Of a stretch of 64,000 nucleotides of DNA, positions 29,728 to 38,696 are shown in pieces. This DNA comes from Sphingobium sp. WTD-1 (GTDB lineage: Bacteria > Pseudomonadota > Alphaproteobacteria > Sphingomonadales > Sphingomonadaceae): contig NZ_CP119127.1 in assembly GCF_030128825.1 (NCBI RefSeq), forward strand, positions 2,852,001 through 2,916,000, given 5' to 3'. Each line of letters starts with the position of its first letter. The first letter of the stretch is position 1. The notes beneath the pieces were generated by a model. That model was given only the letters and a program-made list of their open reading frames with translations. It was not told where the DNA came from and did not search any database. The position numbers and the translations under genes are program-made.

Positions 29728-29881
29728 GAGGTGCAAACTCCTTGGCATGCCGCCCGCCGATGCGGGGGGATGAACTTTGCCGCTCCCCCTAGGCGCGGCG
29801 CGGCGCGCAGGCAAGAGATTATGACTTTCTTAGGAAGCTGAGGATAATCTGATCGCCGGGTTTTTTGCGGGGATATGGGGC

Positions 29882-30034
29882 ATGTCCGGTCTGGCACTGG
29901 CGATGTTTGTGGGACTTTTTGCCTGGGGGCAGCAAATTGTCGGCTATGACGACCCGCATGGACGAGTTCAGCTGGCGCTGCTGGCGACGTTCTGCTTCGG
30001 CTTGCTGATCGGTTATCGGGCCAAGTCCGCTTGA
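29882..30034 (+). CDS. possible 50-aa membrane protein
   Basis: Short frame, ATG to TGA, between the purS and AraC genes. It encodes two hydrophobic stretches (LALAMFVGLFAWGQQIVG and LALLATFCFGLLIGY) separated by a polar turn DDPHGRV, a plausible two-helix membrane peptide ending in basic residues. GGGGA lies about ten bases upstream. Not recognised; support is reading-frame character only. Confidence 0.45.
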   Translation: MSGLALAMFVGLFAWGQQIVGYDDPHGRVQLALLATFCFGLLIGYRAKSA

Positions 30035-30038
30035 TCCT

Positions 30039-30803
30039 TCAGGGGCAGTAGCGGCTGGGCGAGACTCCCAGCGCGCGCTTGAACATGGTCGAAAAATTGG
30101 CCGGCCCGTCATAGCCCAGGTCCAGCGCGATAGTCGTGATCGGTTCGCCCGCCGCCAGCCGGGGCAGGGCGGCCGACAGGCAGGCCTGTTGCCGCCATTG
30201 CGCGAAGCTCATCCCCGTTTCCTGCCGGAACAGCCGGGTAAAGCGGCGCCGGTTCATCGCCAGCGCGTCGGCCCATTGGTCGATCGTCACATGGGCATCG
30301 GGCCGTTCGACAAAGGCGTGGCAGCGGGCGGCAAGCGCGGCATGGCGCGGGAAGGGGACGGCGAGCGGGATCAGCGGCGCCCGCTGTATCTCCGCTACCA
30401 GCAGCCGCATGACGAGGCCGTCGCGCGCCGCTTCCTCATATTCCACTGGCACATGGGCGGCCTCCACCAGCAACTGGCGCAACAGCGGCGACACGCCGAG
30501 CACCCGACAGGACCGGGCCAGGCCGGGATAGACGGCATGGTCGACCAGCACGCTGCGCGTCTGCACTGCGCCGACCATCCGCACCGCATGGGGCGTGCCG
30601 CCGGGAATCCAGACGGCCCGTTCGGGCGGCGCGACCCAGGCGCCCTGCGGGGTGCTGACCGCGACCACGCCGGACGCCGCATAGAGCAACTGCCCGCGCC
30701 GATGCTGATGCTCGGCCAGTTCGAAGGAGGGCGGATAATCATTGCCGATGCCGACCACCGGCCGGGGCACATGCTCATGATCGTCCGGGTGCCGCTGGTC
30801 CAT
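30039..30803 (-). CDS. AraC-family regulator (NimR-like)
   Basis: 254 aa. N-terminal cupin-like sensor (HQHRRGQLLYAASGVVAV, PPERAVWIPGGTPH) and C-terminal double helix-turn-helix (about 160-254: IDQWADALAMNRRRFTRLFR, DLGYDGPANFSTMFKRALGV). This two-domain form matches the E. coli NimR/YeaM group, which represses a neighbouring exporter gene. It is divergent from an MFS exporter with a 92-base shared promoter region, so control of that exporter is likely. Inducer unknown. Confidence 0.9.
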   Translation of the reverse strand: MDQRHPDDHEHVPRPVVGIGNDYPPSFELAEHQHRRGQLLYAASGVVAVSTPQGAWVAPPERAVWIPGGTPHAVRMVGAVQTRSVLVDHAVYPGLARSCRVLGVSPLLRQLLVEAAHVPVEYEEAARDGLVMRLLVAEIQRAPLIPLAVPFPRHAALAARCHAFVERPDAHVTIDQWADALAMNRRRFTRLFRQETGMSFAQWRQQACLSAALPRLAAGEPITTIALDLGYDGPANFSTMFKRALGVSPSRYCP

Positions 30804-30895
30804 GATTGTCCTGATCGCAAAAGAGATTGGCCCATATGCGGAAGCGGGACGAGAAGGGAAGCGCTAATCGGTCCGGCCTCAGAAAGGAACCGACA

Positions 30896-32110
30896 ATGAA
30901 AGAGATAAGGATAGAAAAGGCAGGCGCACAATTGGCAGCGGGCGGCACGGCATTTGGCGTGATCGTGGCGATCAGCTTCTGCCATCTGCTCAACGACATG
31001 ATGCAGTCGCTGCTTCCCGCCATCTATCCGGGCCTCAAGAGCGAGCTACATCTGAGCTTCGGCCAGATCGGCATGGTGACCCTGGTCTATCAGATCACGG
31101 CATCGATCCTGCAGCCAATGATCGGCCTCTATGCCGACAAGCGGCCGACGCCGATGGCGCTGCCGGGCGGCACGTTCTTCTCGCTGGCGGGGCTGACCGT
31201 GCTGTCGATCGCGCACAGCTACGGCCTCGTGCTGGTCGGCGCGGCGCTGCTGGGCGTCGGTTCCTCGGTCTTCCATCCCGAATCCTCGCGGGTGGCGCGG
31301 ATGGCGGCCGGCGGTCGCCATGGGCTGGCCCAGTCACTGTTCCAGGTCGGCGGCAATGCCGGGCAGGCGCTGGGGCCGCTGGCGGCGGCGCTGGTCGTGG
31401 TGCGCTGGGGCCAGTCGAGCCTGGCCTTCTTCGCGCTGCTGGCGCTGCTGTCGGGCGCGGTGCTGTGGAATGTCGCCAACTGGTATCGCCATCATGGCCT
31501 CAGCCGTCTGCAGGTCGGTGGCGCCGGCGCGCTGCACATCGAACTGCCGCGCGGTCATGCGGCGCGGGGCATTGCCATCCTGCTGGCGCTGATCTTCTCC
31601 AAATATGTCTATCTCGCCAGTCTGACCAGCTATTACACCTTCTACCTGATCCAGCGGTTCGACCTGTCGGTGCAGAATGCGCAGCTCCATCTGTTCGCCT
31701 TCCTGGCAGCGGTGGCGGTCGGCACGGTCGCGGGCGGGCCACTGGGCGACCGTTTCGGGCGCAAATATGTGATCTGGTTCTCGATCCTGGGGGCGCTGCC
31801 CTTCACCCTGGCGCTGCCCTATGCCGGGCTGTTCTGGAGCGGGCCGCTGACCGTCATCATCGGCCTGATCCTCGCCTCCGCCTTTCCCGCGATCGTCGTC
31901 TTCGCGCAGGAACTGGTGCCCGGCAAGGTCGGCATGATCTCGGGCCTGTTCTTCGGCTTCTCCTTCGGCATGGGTGGGCTGGGCGCGGCCGGGCTGGGCT
32001 GGCTGGCGGACCATAGCAGCATCGAGATGGTGTTCCGGGTCTGTGCCTTCCTGCCGGCGATCGGCCTGCTCACCGCCTTCCTGCCCAATCTGGGACGCGA
32101 GCGGAACTGA
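30896..32110 (+). CDS. MFS transporter, fosmidomycin-resistance (Fsr) type
   Basis: 404 aa with 12 hydrophobic helices. ATG 30896 is preceded by AAAGGA at seven bases; the longer frame from 30827 covers the promoter. The N-terminal HLLNDMMQSLLPAIYP and GLYADKRPTP, and GGNAGQALGPL in the fifth helix, are typical of the Fsr group of drug exporters. Divergent from an AraC-type regulator of the kind that controls efflux pumps, so inducible export of a toxic small molecule is plausible; the natural substrate is not known. Confidence 0.9.
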   Translation: MKEIRIEKAGAQLAAGGTAFGVIVAISFCHLLNDMMQSLLPAIYPGLKSELHLSFGQIGMVTLVYQITASILQPMIGLYADKRPTPMALPGGTFFSLAGLTVLSIAHSYGLVLVGAALLGVGSSVFHPESSRVARMAAGGRHGLAQSLFQVGGNAGQALGPLAAALVVVRWGQSSLAFFALLALLSGAVLWNVANWYRHHGLSRLQVGGAGALHIELPRGHAARGIAILLALIFSKYVYLASLTSYYTFYLIQRFDLSVQNAQLHLFAFLAAVAVGTVAGGPLGDRFGRKYVIWFSILGALPFTLALPYAGLFWSGPLTVIIGLILASAFPAIVVFAQELVPGKVGMISGLFFGFSFGMGGLGAAGLGWLADHSSIEMVFRVCAFLPAIGLLTAFLPNLGRERN

Positions 32111-32181
32111 ATGTCACGGGCGGGGTGGCCCAGGTCGCCCCGCTTATTCTCTTTGCAGGCAACTGCTTATAAGGCAGGGGC

Positions 32182-32934
32182 ATGAGTCCCGACCTTCTCT
32201 ATTTCGCCTGTGCCATCATCGCCGTCATCATATCGGGGCTCGCCAAGGGCGGCTTTGCCGGTGTCGGGGCGCTGGCCATGCCGATCATGGCGCTGGGCGT
32301 CGACCCGGTGCGCGGCGCGGCGATCCTGTTGCCGATCCTGATCCTGCAGGATGCGGTCAGCGTCTGGGCCTTCCGCCGCAGCTGGGACGGGCATATCCTG
32401 GCGGTGATGCTGCCCGGCATGGCGATCGGCGTCGGACTGGGCTACTGGTTCGCGGCGCAAGTCTCCGAAACGGCGGTGTTGGGTGCGCTCGGCGCCATTT
32501 CCACCTTGTTCGGGTTACAGCGGCTCTGGGTCGAGCGGGGCGGGGCGATCGTCCTGCCCTCGACCTCGCCGGGCTGGGTCGGCACGCTGTTCGGCGTCGC
32601 CAGCGGCTTCACCAGCCAGATCGCGCATGCCGGATCGCCGCCCTTCCAGATGTGGGTGCTGCCCAAGAAGCTGCCGCGCGACATGCTGGTCGGCACCACG
32701 GCTGTCGCCTTCGCTGTCATGAACTGGATGAAGGTGCCGGCCTATGCCGCGCTGGGCCAGTTCACCCATGCCAATCTGATGGCGACGGCGCTGCTGGTGC
32801 CGGTGGCGGTGGTCTCGACCTTCGCCGGCGTCTGGCTAGTCCGGCGGGTCGACGCCGCGCGCTTCTACACGCTCATCTATGCGCTGATGGTGCTGCTGGG
32901 GCTCAAGCTGATGGCGGATGCCATCCTCGCCTAA
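32182..32934 (+). CDS. sulfite exporter TauE/SafE family protein
   Basis: 250-aa integral membrane protein with about eight helices and the two-fold TauE/SafE repeat (SGLAKGGFAGVGALAMPIMA and SGFTSQIAHAGSPPFQMWVL). Family members move sulfite, sulfoacetate or related small anions. No sulfur-metabolism genes adjoin it. ATG follows AAGGCAGGGGC. It lies 71 bases behind the MFS gene and shares a terminator with the convergent purC. Confidence 0.9.
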   Translation: MSPDLLYFACAIIAVIISGLAKGGFAGVGALAMPIMALGVDPVRGAAILLPILILQDAVSVWAFRRSWDGHILAVMLPGMAIGVGLGYWFAAQVSETAVLGALGAISTLFGLQRLWVERGGAIVLPSTSPGWVGTLFGVASGFTSQIAHAGSPPFQMWVLPKKLPRDMLVGTTAVAFAVMNWMKVPAYAALGQFTHANLMATALLVPVAVVSTFAGVWLVRRVDAARFYTLIYALMVLLGLKLMADAILA

Positions 32935-32945
32935 GAGCTGAAAGA

Positions 32946-32973
32946 AAAAGGCCGGCGCTGCGGCCAGCCTTTT
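32946..32973. terminator. bidirectional terminator between TauE-type gene and purC
   Basis: AAAAGGC, one mismatch, GGC, six-base loop, GCC, mismatch, GCCTTTT. Located between convergent stops at 32934 and 32980. Confidence 0.75.
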
Positions 32974-32979
32974 CGTAGA

Positions 32980-33762
32980 TCAGTCCTTCTCGCGCTTCTT
33001 GCGATGCGTGTCGAGGTCGAGGACGGTGGTGTCCAGCCCTTCGGGCAGCAGGCCCAGGCGGCGCGCCACTTCCTGATAGGCTTCGACTTCACCGCCGAGG
33101 TCGCGACGGAAGCGATCCTTGTCCAGCTTCTCGTTGGTCGCCATGTCCCACAGGCGGCAGCCATCGGGGCTGATCTCGTCGGCCAGGATGATGCGGCTGT
33201 AATCGCCGTCATAGAGGCGGCCGAATTCCAGCTTGAAGTCGATCAGGCGGATGCCGATGCCGGCGAACAGGCCGCACATGAAGTCGTTGATGCGGATCGC
33301 CATGTCGGCGATGTCGTGCATCTCTTCCTGCGTGGCCCAGCCGAAGCAGGCGATATGCTCTTCGGAGATCAGCGGGTCGCCCAGCGCATCATCCTTGTAG
33401 CAATATTCGATCAGCGTGCGCGGCAGCTGGGTGCCTTCCTCGATGCCGAGCTTCTTCGACAGCGAACCGGCGGCGACGTTGCGCACCACGACCTCGATCG
33501 GCACGATCTCGACCTGGCGGACGAGCTGTTCGCGCATGTTGAGGCGGCGGATGAAGTGGGTTGGCACGCCGATCTGGCCGAGCAGGGTGAAGATGTGCTC
33601 GGAAATCCGGTTGTTGAGCACGCCCTTGCCCGAAATCGTGCCCTTCTTCTGGGCATTGAAGGCGGTCGCATCATCCTTGAAATATTGGATGATCGTGCCG
33701 GGCTCGGGGCCTTCGTAAAGGATCTTTGCCTTGCCTTCGTAGATCTGGCGGCGACGGGCCAT
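32980..33762 (-). CDS. purC: SAICAR synthetase
   Basis: Joins CAIR and aspartate using ATP in purine synthesis. 260 aa, normal length. N-terminal [13 protein letters not shown] nucleotide loop, [30 protein letters not shown], the conserved [15 protein letters not shown], and the C-terminal [14 protein letters not shown]. Single gene with its own promoter; separated from purSQ by unrelated genes. Confidence 0.96.
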   Translation of the reverse strand: MARRRQIYEGKAKILYEGPEPGTIIQYFKDDATAFNAQKKGTISGKGVLNNRISEHIFTLLGQIGVPTHFIRRLNMREQLVRQVEIVPIEVVVRNVAAGSLSKKLGIEEGTQLPRTLIEYCYKDDALGDPLISEEHIACFGWATQEEMHDIADMAIRINDFMCGLFAGIGIRLIDFKLEFGRLYDGDYSRIILADEISPDGCRLWDMATNEKLDKDRFRRDLGGEVEAYQEVARRLGLLPEGLDTTVLDLDTHRKKREKD

Positions 33763-33889
33763 GCGCGTTCCTGTCTTTTTCTTACAAAAGATTTTGCCCC
33801 GGCAAACGCGAATCGGAAAGGATCAGCGGGTGCCGGGGCTGCTTGGGCAGGCCCATAGAGCAATATAGGCGGGGGTGCAATTGTGGCAG

Positions 33890-35164
33890 CTATGCCCCCT
33901 TCATCTTCCGATATTCGTCGAACAGGCCGAGGAAGCGGTCAATGTCCGCCCTGCTCAGGAAATAGGGGGTGGCAAGGCGCAGCTTGCTGGGGTTGCCGCC
34001 GCGAATGCGCACCTTGTGATTTTCCCAGAGCCAGTCCTGCAATTCCATCCGCTGCACCGATGGAACGTTGACGGTCGCGATCGCGCAGCGCAGCGCCGGA
34101 TCGGGCGAGGTCCAGTCCTGCGCGCCGCGCTTCACCATCTCGGCATGGATATAGTCGGCGAGCATGCGGTTGCGCGCCTCGATCCGCTCCATGCCGATGC
34201 TGTCGGCGAAGCTGATCGCGGCGTTGAGGCCCATCAAGGTCGGGATGCAGGAGGAGCCGATCTGCATGTAACGGTCCGCCATGCGGGTCGGGTCGTCATA
34301 GCCGCCGGTCGCGATCGTGTTCCAGACCCGGTCCATCACGCTCTTGTCGCGCAGATAGAGGAAGCCGGTGCCCTTGGTCGCGAACAGCCATTTGTGCATC
34401 GACCCGGTATAGAGGTCGCAGCCGATATCGTTGAGGTCGACCTTCATCATGCCCGGCGCATGGGCGCCGTCGAAGGCGGAGATGATCCCCTTCGACCGGG
34501 CGAGCGCGGCAATCTCCTTGGCCGGCAGCACTACGCCGGTCGAGGTGCTGATATGGCTGACAAAGATGATCCGCGTCTTCGGCGTGATTGCGTCGTTGAT
34601 GCGGTCGAGGATTTCGGCGGCGTTCTTCGGCGGCTTGGGCATGGCGAATTTCTTGACCACCACGCCATAGCGGCGCGACCGCAGCATCCAGGGCATTTCG
34701 CCCGATCCATGTTCCTCGTCGGATATCAGCACTTCGTCGCCCGGCTTCATGTCGAAGCCATTGGCGATATAGCTGTTGGCCTCCGTGCAGTTGCGCAGGA
34801 TCGCCATCTGCTCGACCTTCGCGCCCATGAAGTCGGCGAAGGGCTTGCGATACTGGTCCCAGGCGCCATAGCCCCAGATCGGATAATCCTCCGACCCTTT
34901 TTGGGTCATCTGCTTAGTCGTCTCGAACCCGTCGAAGATCGCCTTCAATACCGGGCGCGGCGAGGAACCGACCGTGCCGACATTGAGATTCACGACATCG
35001 GCCGGGATCAGGAACTGTTTGCGCAGCGCCGCCCAATAGGCATCTTCATTCTTCGCATGGAGATCGGCGGCCGGTAGCGGCACGCTGGTCAATGCTTGCG
35101 CCCCGATCGGCGCGGCGAGCGAGGCGGCAGCGGCGCTGCCCAGGAAGGAACGGCGATCGAGCAT
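33890..35164 (-). CDS. exported class V aminotransferase-fold PLP protein
   Basis: Fold type I PLP protein of aminotransferase class V (isopenicillin N epimerase/cysteine desulfurase-like), 424 aa from ATG 35164, which has AGGGG six bases upstream; ATG 35170 is the alternative. The N-terminus is a twin-arginine signal: DRRSFLG followed by an Ala-rich hydrophobic stretch and an AQA cleavage site, so the folded, cofactor-loaded protein is probably exported to the periplasm. PLP lysine is in GSMHKWLFATKGTGFL; SFDGAHAPG-like FDGAHAPGMM carries the PLP aspartate. Substrate unknown. Confidence 0.87.
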   Translation of the reverse strand: MLDRRSFLGSAAAASLAAPIGAQALTSVPLPAADLHAKNEDAYWAALRKQFLIPADVVNLNVGTVGSSPRPVLKAIFDGFETTKQMTQKGSEDYPIWGYGAWDQYRKPFADFMGAKVEQMAILRNCTEANSYIANGFDMKPGDEVLISDEEHGSGEMPWMLRSRRYGVVVKKFAMPKPPKNAAEILDRINDAITPKTRIIFVSHISTSTGVVLPAKEIAALARSKGIISAFDGAHAPGMMKVDLNDIGCDLYTGSMHKWLFATKGTGFLYLRDKSVMDRVWNTIATGGYDDPTRMADRYMQIGSSCIPTLMGLNAAISFADSIGMERIEARNRMLADYIHAEMVKRGAQDWTSPDPALRCAIATVNVPSVQRMELQDWLWENHKVRIRGGNPSKLRLATPYFLSRADIDRFLGLFDEYRKMKGA

Positions 35165-35255
35165 GGACATCCCCTATTTGGCGCTCCCGAAGCCGGAGCG
35201 GCATCATGTCTGCCGCTGGTTCAACGAGGCGCAAGGGGAAATCCGCAGGGGCACG

Positions 35256-35390
35256 CTACAGCACGTCGCCGAACATGAACCAGATCAGCGCCAGCCAGGC
35301 GATCAGGCCGATGCTGCCAATGATCAGGCCGGATTTGGCGCTGATGGCGGCCCACAGGCCGCGCGGTTCGTCATCATCTTCGCTATGCAT
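35256..35390 (-). CDS. possible 44-aa membrane protein
   Basis: ATG-to-TAG frame with an acidic start (HSEDDDEPRG) and one long helix (GLIIGSIGLIAWLALIWFMF). Not recognised. No Shine-Dalgarno sequence is visible; instead a perfect hairpin ends on the base next to the ATG. It lies 35 bases downstream of otsA on the same strand. Support is the tail-anchored shape and clean frame. Confidence 0.5.
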   Translation of the reverse strand: MHSEDDDEPRGLWAAISAKSGLIIGSIGLIAWLALIWFMFGDVL

Positions 35391-35416
35391 GGCACCGGCC
35401 TAGCGGGACCGGTGCC
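35391..35416 (-). promoter_or_regulatory. hairpin abutting a small ORF start
   Basis: GGCACCGG and CCGGTGCC form an eight-base perfect stem with a ten-base loop, ending directly at the ATG of the 44-aa frame and ten bases after the otsA stop. No T-run follows. It could slow transcription after otsA or block ribosome entry on the small ORF; which one is unknown. Confidence 0.45.
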
Positions 35417-35425
35417 TGATCTCAA

Positions 35426-36832
35426 TCATTCGGTGGCCGGTTCCGGTTCGGCCTCCGGCTCTTCCTGCCGGGTCGCTGCCAGTCGATCGGTGAAGGCCCT
35501 GCGCCACCAGCTGATGTCCTGCTGCTCGACGCTGTCCATCATTGCCCGCCAGCGCCGCTTGCGCTCGTCGAGCGGCATGGCCAGCGCCCGGTCGATCGCG
35601 TCGGACATCTCTTCGGGGCTATAGGGGTTGATGAGCAGAGCGTCCTTGAGTTGCATCGCCGCACCGGCAAAGCGGGACAGGATCAGGACACCGGGATCGT
35701 CCGGGTTCTGGGCCGCGACATATTCCTTGGCAACTAGGTTCATGCCGTCGCGCAGCGGCGTCACCAGCCCGATCCGGGCGGAGCGATAGATGCCGGCCAG
35801 CTTGTCGCGCGGATAGCCCTGGTTGACATAGCGGATCGGCGTCCAGTCGACATCGCTATATTCGCCGTTGATCCGCCCGGCGAGCGAATCCAGCGTGGCG
35901 CGGATCTGCTGATAGCTTTCCACCTCGCCACGCGAGGGCGGGGCGATCTGGGCCAGCACGACGCGGCGATGATGTTCAGGATGATCCTTCAGGAAGCGGG
36001 CATAGCCGTTGAACCGCTCTTCGAGGCCCTTGCTATAGTCGAGCCGGTCGACGCCGACGATCAGCGAGCGATCCTGCAGCGAGGCGCGGACCTGACGGTG
36101 CATTTCGACCGCTGCGTCGCTGGTCGCAGCCTGCTTGAACTCCTCGGCATTGATGCCGATCGGGCAGGCGACGGCCTGGATGGTGCGATCGCCGACGGTG
36201 ACGAAATCGCCGTCGACGGTGCCGCCCATCTCGCGCTCGACATAATGGCGGAAGGATTCCAGCCATTCCTCGGTATGGAAGCCGATGACGTCGTAGGCGA
36301 AGAGGGTGCTGACCAGCTTGGTATGATGGGGCAGGGATACCAGCAGGCGGGTCGGCGGCCAGGGAATGTGCAGGAAGAAGCCCATGCGGTTCTTCAGTCC
36401 CTTGTCGCGCAGCATCTGGCCGAGCGGGATCATGTGATAATCCTGTACCCAGATGACGTCCTCGGGCTCGATCAGAGGCGTGGCGGTGTCGGCGAAGCGC
36501 TGGTTGACGCGGTTGTATCCGCCCTCGAAATCACGGGCATATTCGGCCAGGTCGATGCGATAATGGAACAGCGGCCACAGCGTCTTGTTGGCATAGCCAT
36601 TATAATATTCGTCGACGTCCTGTTCTTCCAGGTCGATCGTCGCGGTCTTGACCCCCTCATCCTCGGCAAAGCCGATATGACCGGTGAAATTGTCGGTCGT
36701 GCCGCCTGACCAGCCGACCCATATGCCCCGGCTTTCGCGCAGCGCCTGGGCCAGTGCGACGGCCAGCCCACCCTGGTTGGCGGCGCCATTGGGGCGACTG
36801 ACCCGGTTGGAAATGACTATCAGACGGCTCAT
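35426..36832 (-). CDS. otsA: trehalose-6-phosphate synthase
   Basis: Retaining GT20 enzyme that joins UDP-glucose and glucose-6-phosphate. 468 aa from ATG 36832 (MSRLIVISNRV, where similarity begins). Recognisable parts: the N-terminal loop NRVSRPNGAANQGGLAV, GWSGG, WVQDYHMIPLGQML, VDRLDYSKGLEERF with the phosphate-binding Arg/Lys, and the nucleotide-sugar site RDGMNLVAKEYVA. Overlaps the GH15 stop by four bases; last of the otsB-GH15-otsA unit. Confidence 0.95.
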   Translation of the reverse strand: MSRLIVISNRVSRPNGAANQGGLAVALAQALRESRGIWVGWSGGTTDNFTGHIGFAEDEGVKTATIDLEEQDVDEYYNGYANKTLWPLFHYRIDLAEYARDFEGGYNRVNQRFADTATPLIEPEDVIWVQDYHMIPLGQMLRDKGLKNRMGFFLHIPWPPTRLLVSLPHHTKLVSTLFAYDVIGFHTEEWLESFRHYVEREMGGTVDGDFVTVGDRTIQAVACPIGINAEEFKQAATSDAAVEMHRQVRASLQDRSLIVGVDRLDYSKGLEERFNGYARFLKDHPEHHRRVVLAQIAPPSRGEVESYQQIRATLDSLAGRINGEYSDVDWTPIRYVNQGYPRDKLAGIYRSARIGLVTPLRDGMNLVAKEYVAAQNPDDPGVLILSRFAGAAMQLKDALLINPYSPEEMSDAIDRALAMPLDERKRRWRAMMDSVEQQDISWWRRAFTDRLAATRQEEPEAEPEPATE

Positions 36833-38553
36833 CGCATCACGCTCCACGGTTTGCTTAGCAAGACGGCGCAGTTGATGATGCCGACCAACGAATAGGTTTG
36901 CGGGTAATTTCCCCAGAGTTCCCCATTTTGGGGATCGATATCTTCGGACAGCAGGCCGGCGGCGGTGCGGCGGGACAACATCTCCTCGAACAGTTCGCGT
37001 GCCTCCTCGGTCCGGCCGGTGCGGTGTAGCGCCTCGATCAGCCAGAAGGTGCAGACATTGAAGGCGGTGACCGGCTCGCCGAAATCATCGGGTGCGCTGT
37101 AGCGCAGCATGTCGTTGCCGCGACGCAGATCCTTTTCCAGCGCTTCGAGCGTGCCGACGAACATCGGATCGTCGGCGGTCAGGAAGCGCAGGTCGAGCAG
37201 TTGCAGCAGCGACGCGTCGCGCGCGTCATCCTCGAAATTGGCGGAGATCGCCTTGCTGTCGGCGCGCCAGGCGGATTCTATGATGCGGGCGCGCATGGTT
37301 TCGGCGCGGTTTTCCCAATGGGCGGCGCGCAGCGGAAGGTCGAGCGCGGTGGCGGCATGGGCCAGACGATCGCAGGCGGCCCAGCACATCACCGCGCTAT
37401 AGCTGTGGACATGGGCGCGGGTGCGCAATTCCCACAGGCCTGCGTCCGGCTGGTCATAAACCTGCCAGGCGCGCTCGCCCACTGCCTCCAGCGCCTCGAA
37501 ATCGGCATGGCCGGCCATGCGCAGCAGGCGCCGGTCGATGAAGCCCTGGACCGAGGACAGGACGATCTGGCCATAGGCGTCATGCTGGATCTGTTCATAG
37601 GCGGCATTGCCGACCCGCACCGGCCCCATGCCGCGATAGCCGGGCAGATGCGCGGCCTCCCATTCATGCAGCGTGGCATTGCCGCGCACGTCGTAGAGCG
37701 GCTGGATATGGCCGCCCTTGGCGCCGTCGACGATGTTGCGCAGATAGACGAGATAGGTTTCCAGCACGTCGAGGGCGCCGAGCCGGTTCAATGCCTCGAC
37801 CGTATAATAGGCGTCGCGCACCCAGCAGTAGCGATAGTCCCAGTTGCGGCCGCTGTCGGCATGTTCGGGGATGGAGGTGGTGAGCGCGGCGACGATCGCG
37901 CCGGTTTCCTCATGCTGGCAGAGCTTGAGTGTGATGGCGGAGCGGATCACCGCCTCCTGCCATTCGGGCGGGATGGCGAGGCCGCGCACCCAGAGCTGCC
38001 ATTCCAGGATGGTGTCGTCCAGCATCCGCTCGATCGCCGGGCGCAGCGCGTCGGAAAAACCTTCATCCGGCCCCATGAAGAAATGCATGTCGGATTCCAG
38101 CCGGAACCAGCTTTCCTGGGAAATGAGGCCGATCGGCGCATTGGTCGATATCCGCATCGCCATGTAAGACAGGACCATGCGGATATGGTTGGAGCCGTAG
38201 GTGACCGGGACATTTTCCTTGCCCCAACTGGTCGTGGGGCGCAGGCGGACGCGGATGCGCGGGCTGCCGGCGACGGGGCGCACGATGCGCGCGAAGGCGA
38301 CCGGGCGATACATGCGGCCCTTATGCTTGTGGCGCGGGCAGAAATCGAAAATCTCGATCGCATTGCCCTGGCCGTCGCTCTGGCGGGTGACCAGGATCGG
38401 TGTATTGCGGATATAATGCTGTTCGACCGCGACGCAATTTTCCAGCTCGATCGCCCAGAAGCCGCGGGCTTCCTTGCTGTCCCAATGCTTGTTGTCGAGC
38501 AGGGCTGAGAAGACAGGGTCGCCGTCGACCCGCGGCACGCAGGCCCAGATCAT
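36829..38553 (-). CDS. glycoside hydrolase family 15 protein, start region disrupted
   Basis: (alpha/alpha)6-barrel glucoamylase/trehalase-like hydrolase. The visible frame from ATG 38553 gives 574 aa with NWDYRYCWVRDAYYTVEALN (catalytic-region signature), LPGYRGMGPVRVGNAA and the C-terminal SEDIDPQNGELWGNYPQ. The same frame stays open upstream and continues the family N-terminus (DLDLWPIGNCQASALIDRAG), but has no ATG, GTG or TTG there. An ATG at 38678 is one base out of frame, across a run of five G at 38665-38669; one extra G would give MNEGGPNIID and a 615-residue protein. Between otsB and otsA, so it probably acts on trehalose or related glucosides. Confidence 0.85.
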   Translation of the reverse strand: MIWACVPRVDGDPVFSALLDNKHWDSKEARGFWAIELENCVAVEQHYIRNTPILVTRQSDGQGNAIEIFDFCPRHKHKGRMYRPVAFARIVRPVAGSPRIRVRLRPTTSWGKENVPVTYGSNHIRMVLSYMAMRISTNAPIGLISQESWFRLESDMHFFMGPDEGFSDALRPAIERMLDDTILEWQLWVRGLAIPPEWQEAVIRSAITLKLCQHEETGAIVAALTTSIPEHADSGRNWDYRYCWVRDAYYTVEALNRLGALDVLETYLVYLRNIVDGAKGGHIQPLYDVRGNATLHEWEAAHLPGYRGMGPVRVGNAAYEQIQHDAYGQIVLSSVQGFIDRRLLRMAGHADFEALEAVGERAWQVYDQPDAGLWELRTRAHVHSYSAVMCWAACDRLAHAATALDLPLRAAHWENRAETMRARIIESAWRADSKAISANFEDDARDASLLQLLDLRFLTADDPMFVGTLEALEKDLRRGNDMLRYSAPDDFGEPVTAFNVCTFWLIEALHRTGRTEEARELFEEMLSRRTAAGLLSEDIDPQNGELWGNYPQTYSLVGIINCAVLLSKPWSVMR

Positions 38554-38664
38554 GCGCCCGGCGCGGTCGATCAGGGCGGAAGCCTGGCAGTTTCCGATTG
38601 GCCAGAGGTCGAGATCACGCTCGTTTCCGGCCAGGATATGGTCGCTGGTATCGATGATGTTCGG

Positions 38665-38669
38665 CCCCC
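38665..38669 (-). other. homopolymer at apparent frameshift in the GH15 gene
   Basis: Five C on the plus strand (five G in the gene). Adding one base joins ATG 38678 in frame to conserved GH15 N-terminal sequence; with five the ATG frame runs into a stop near 38571. Either a sequencing error or a real mutation. Confidence 0.6.
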
Positions 38670-38696
38670 TTCGTTCATGCGAATGGTGGCCGCCGG

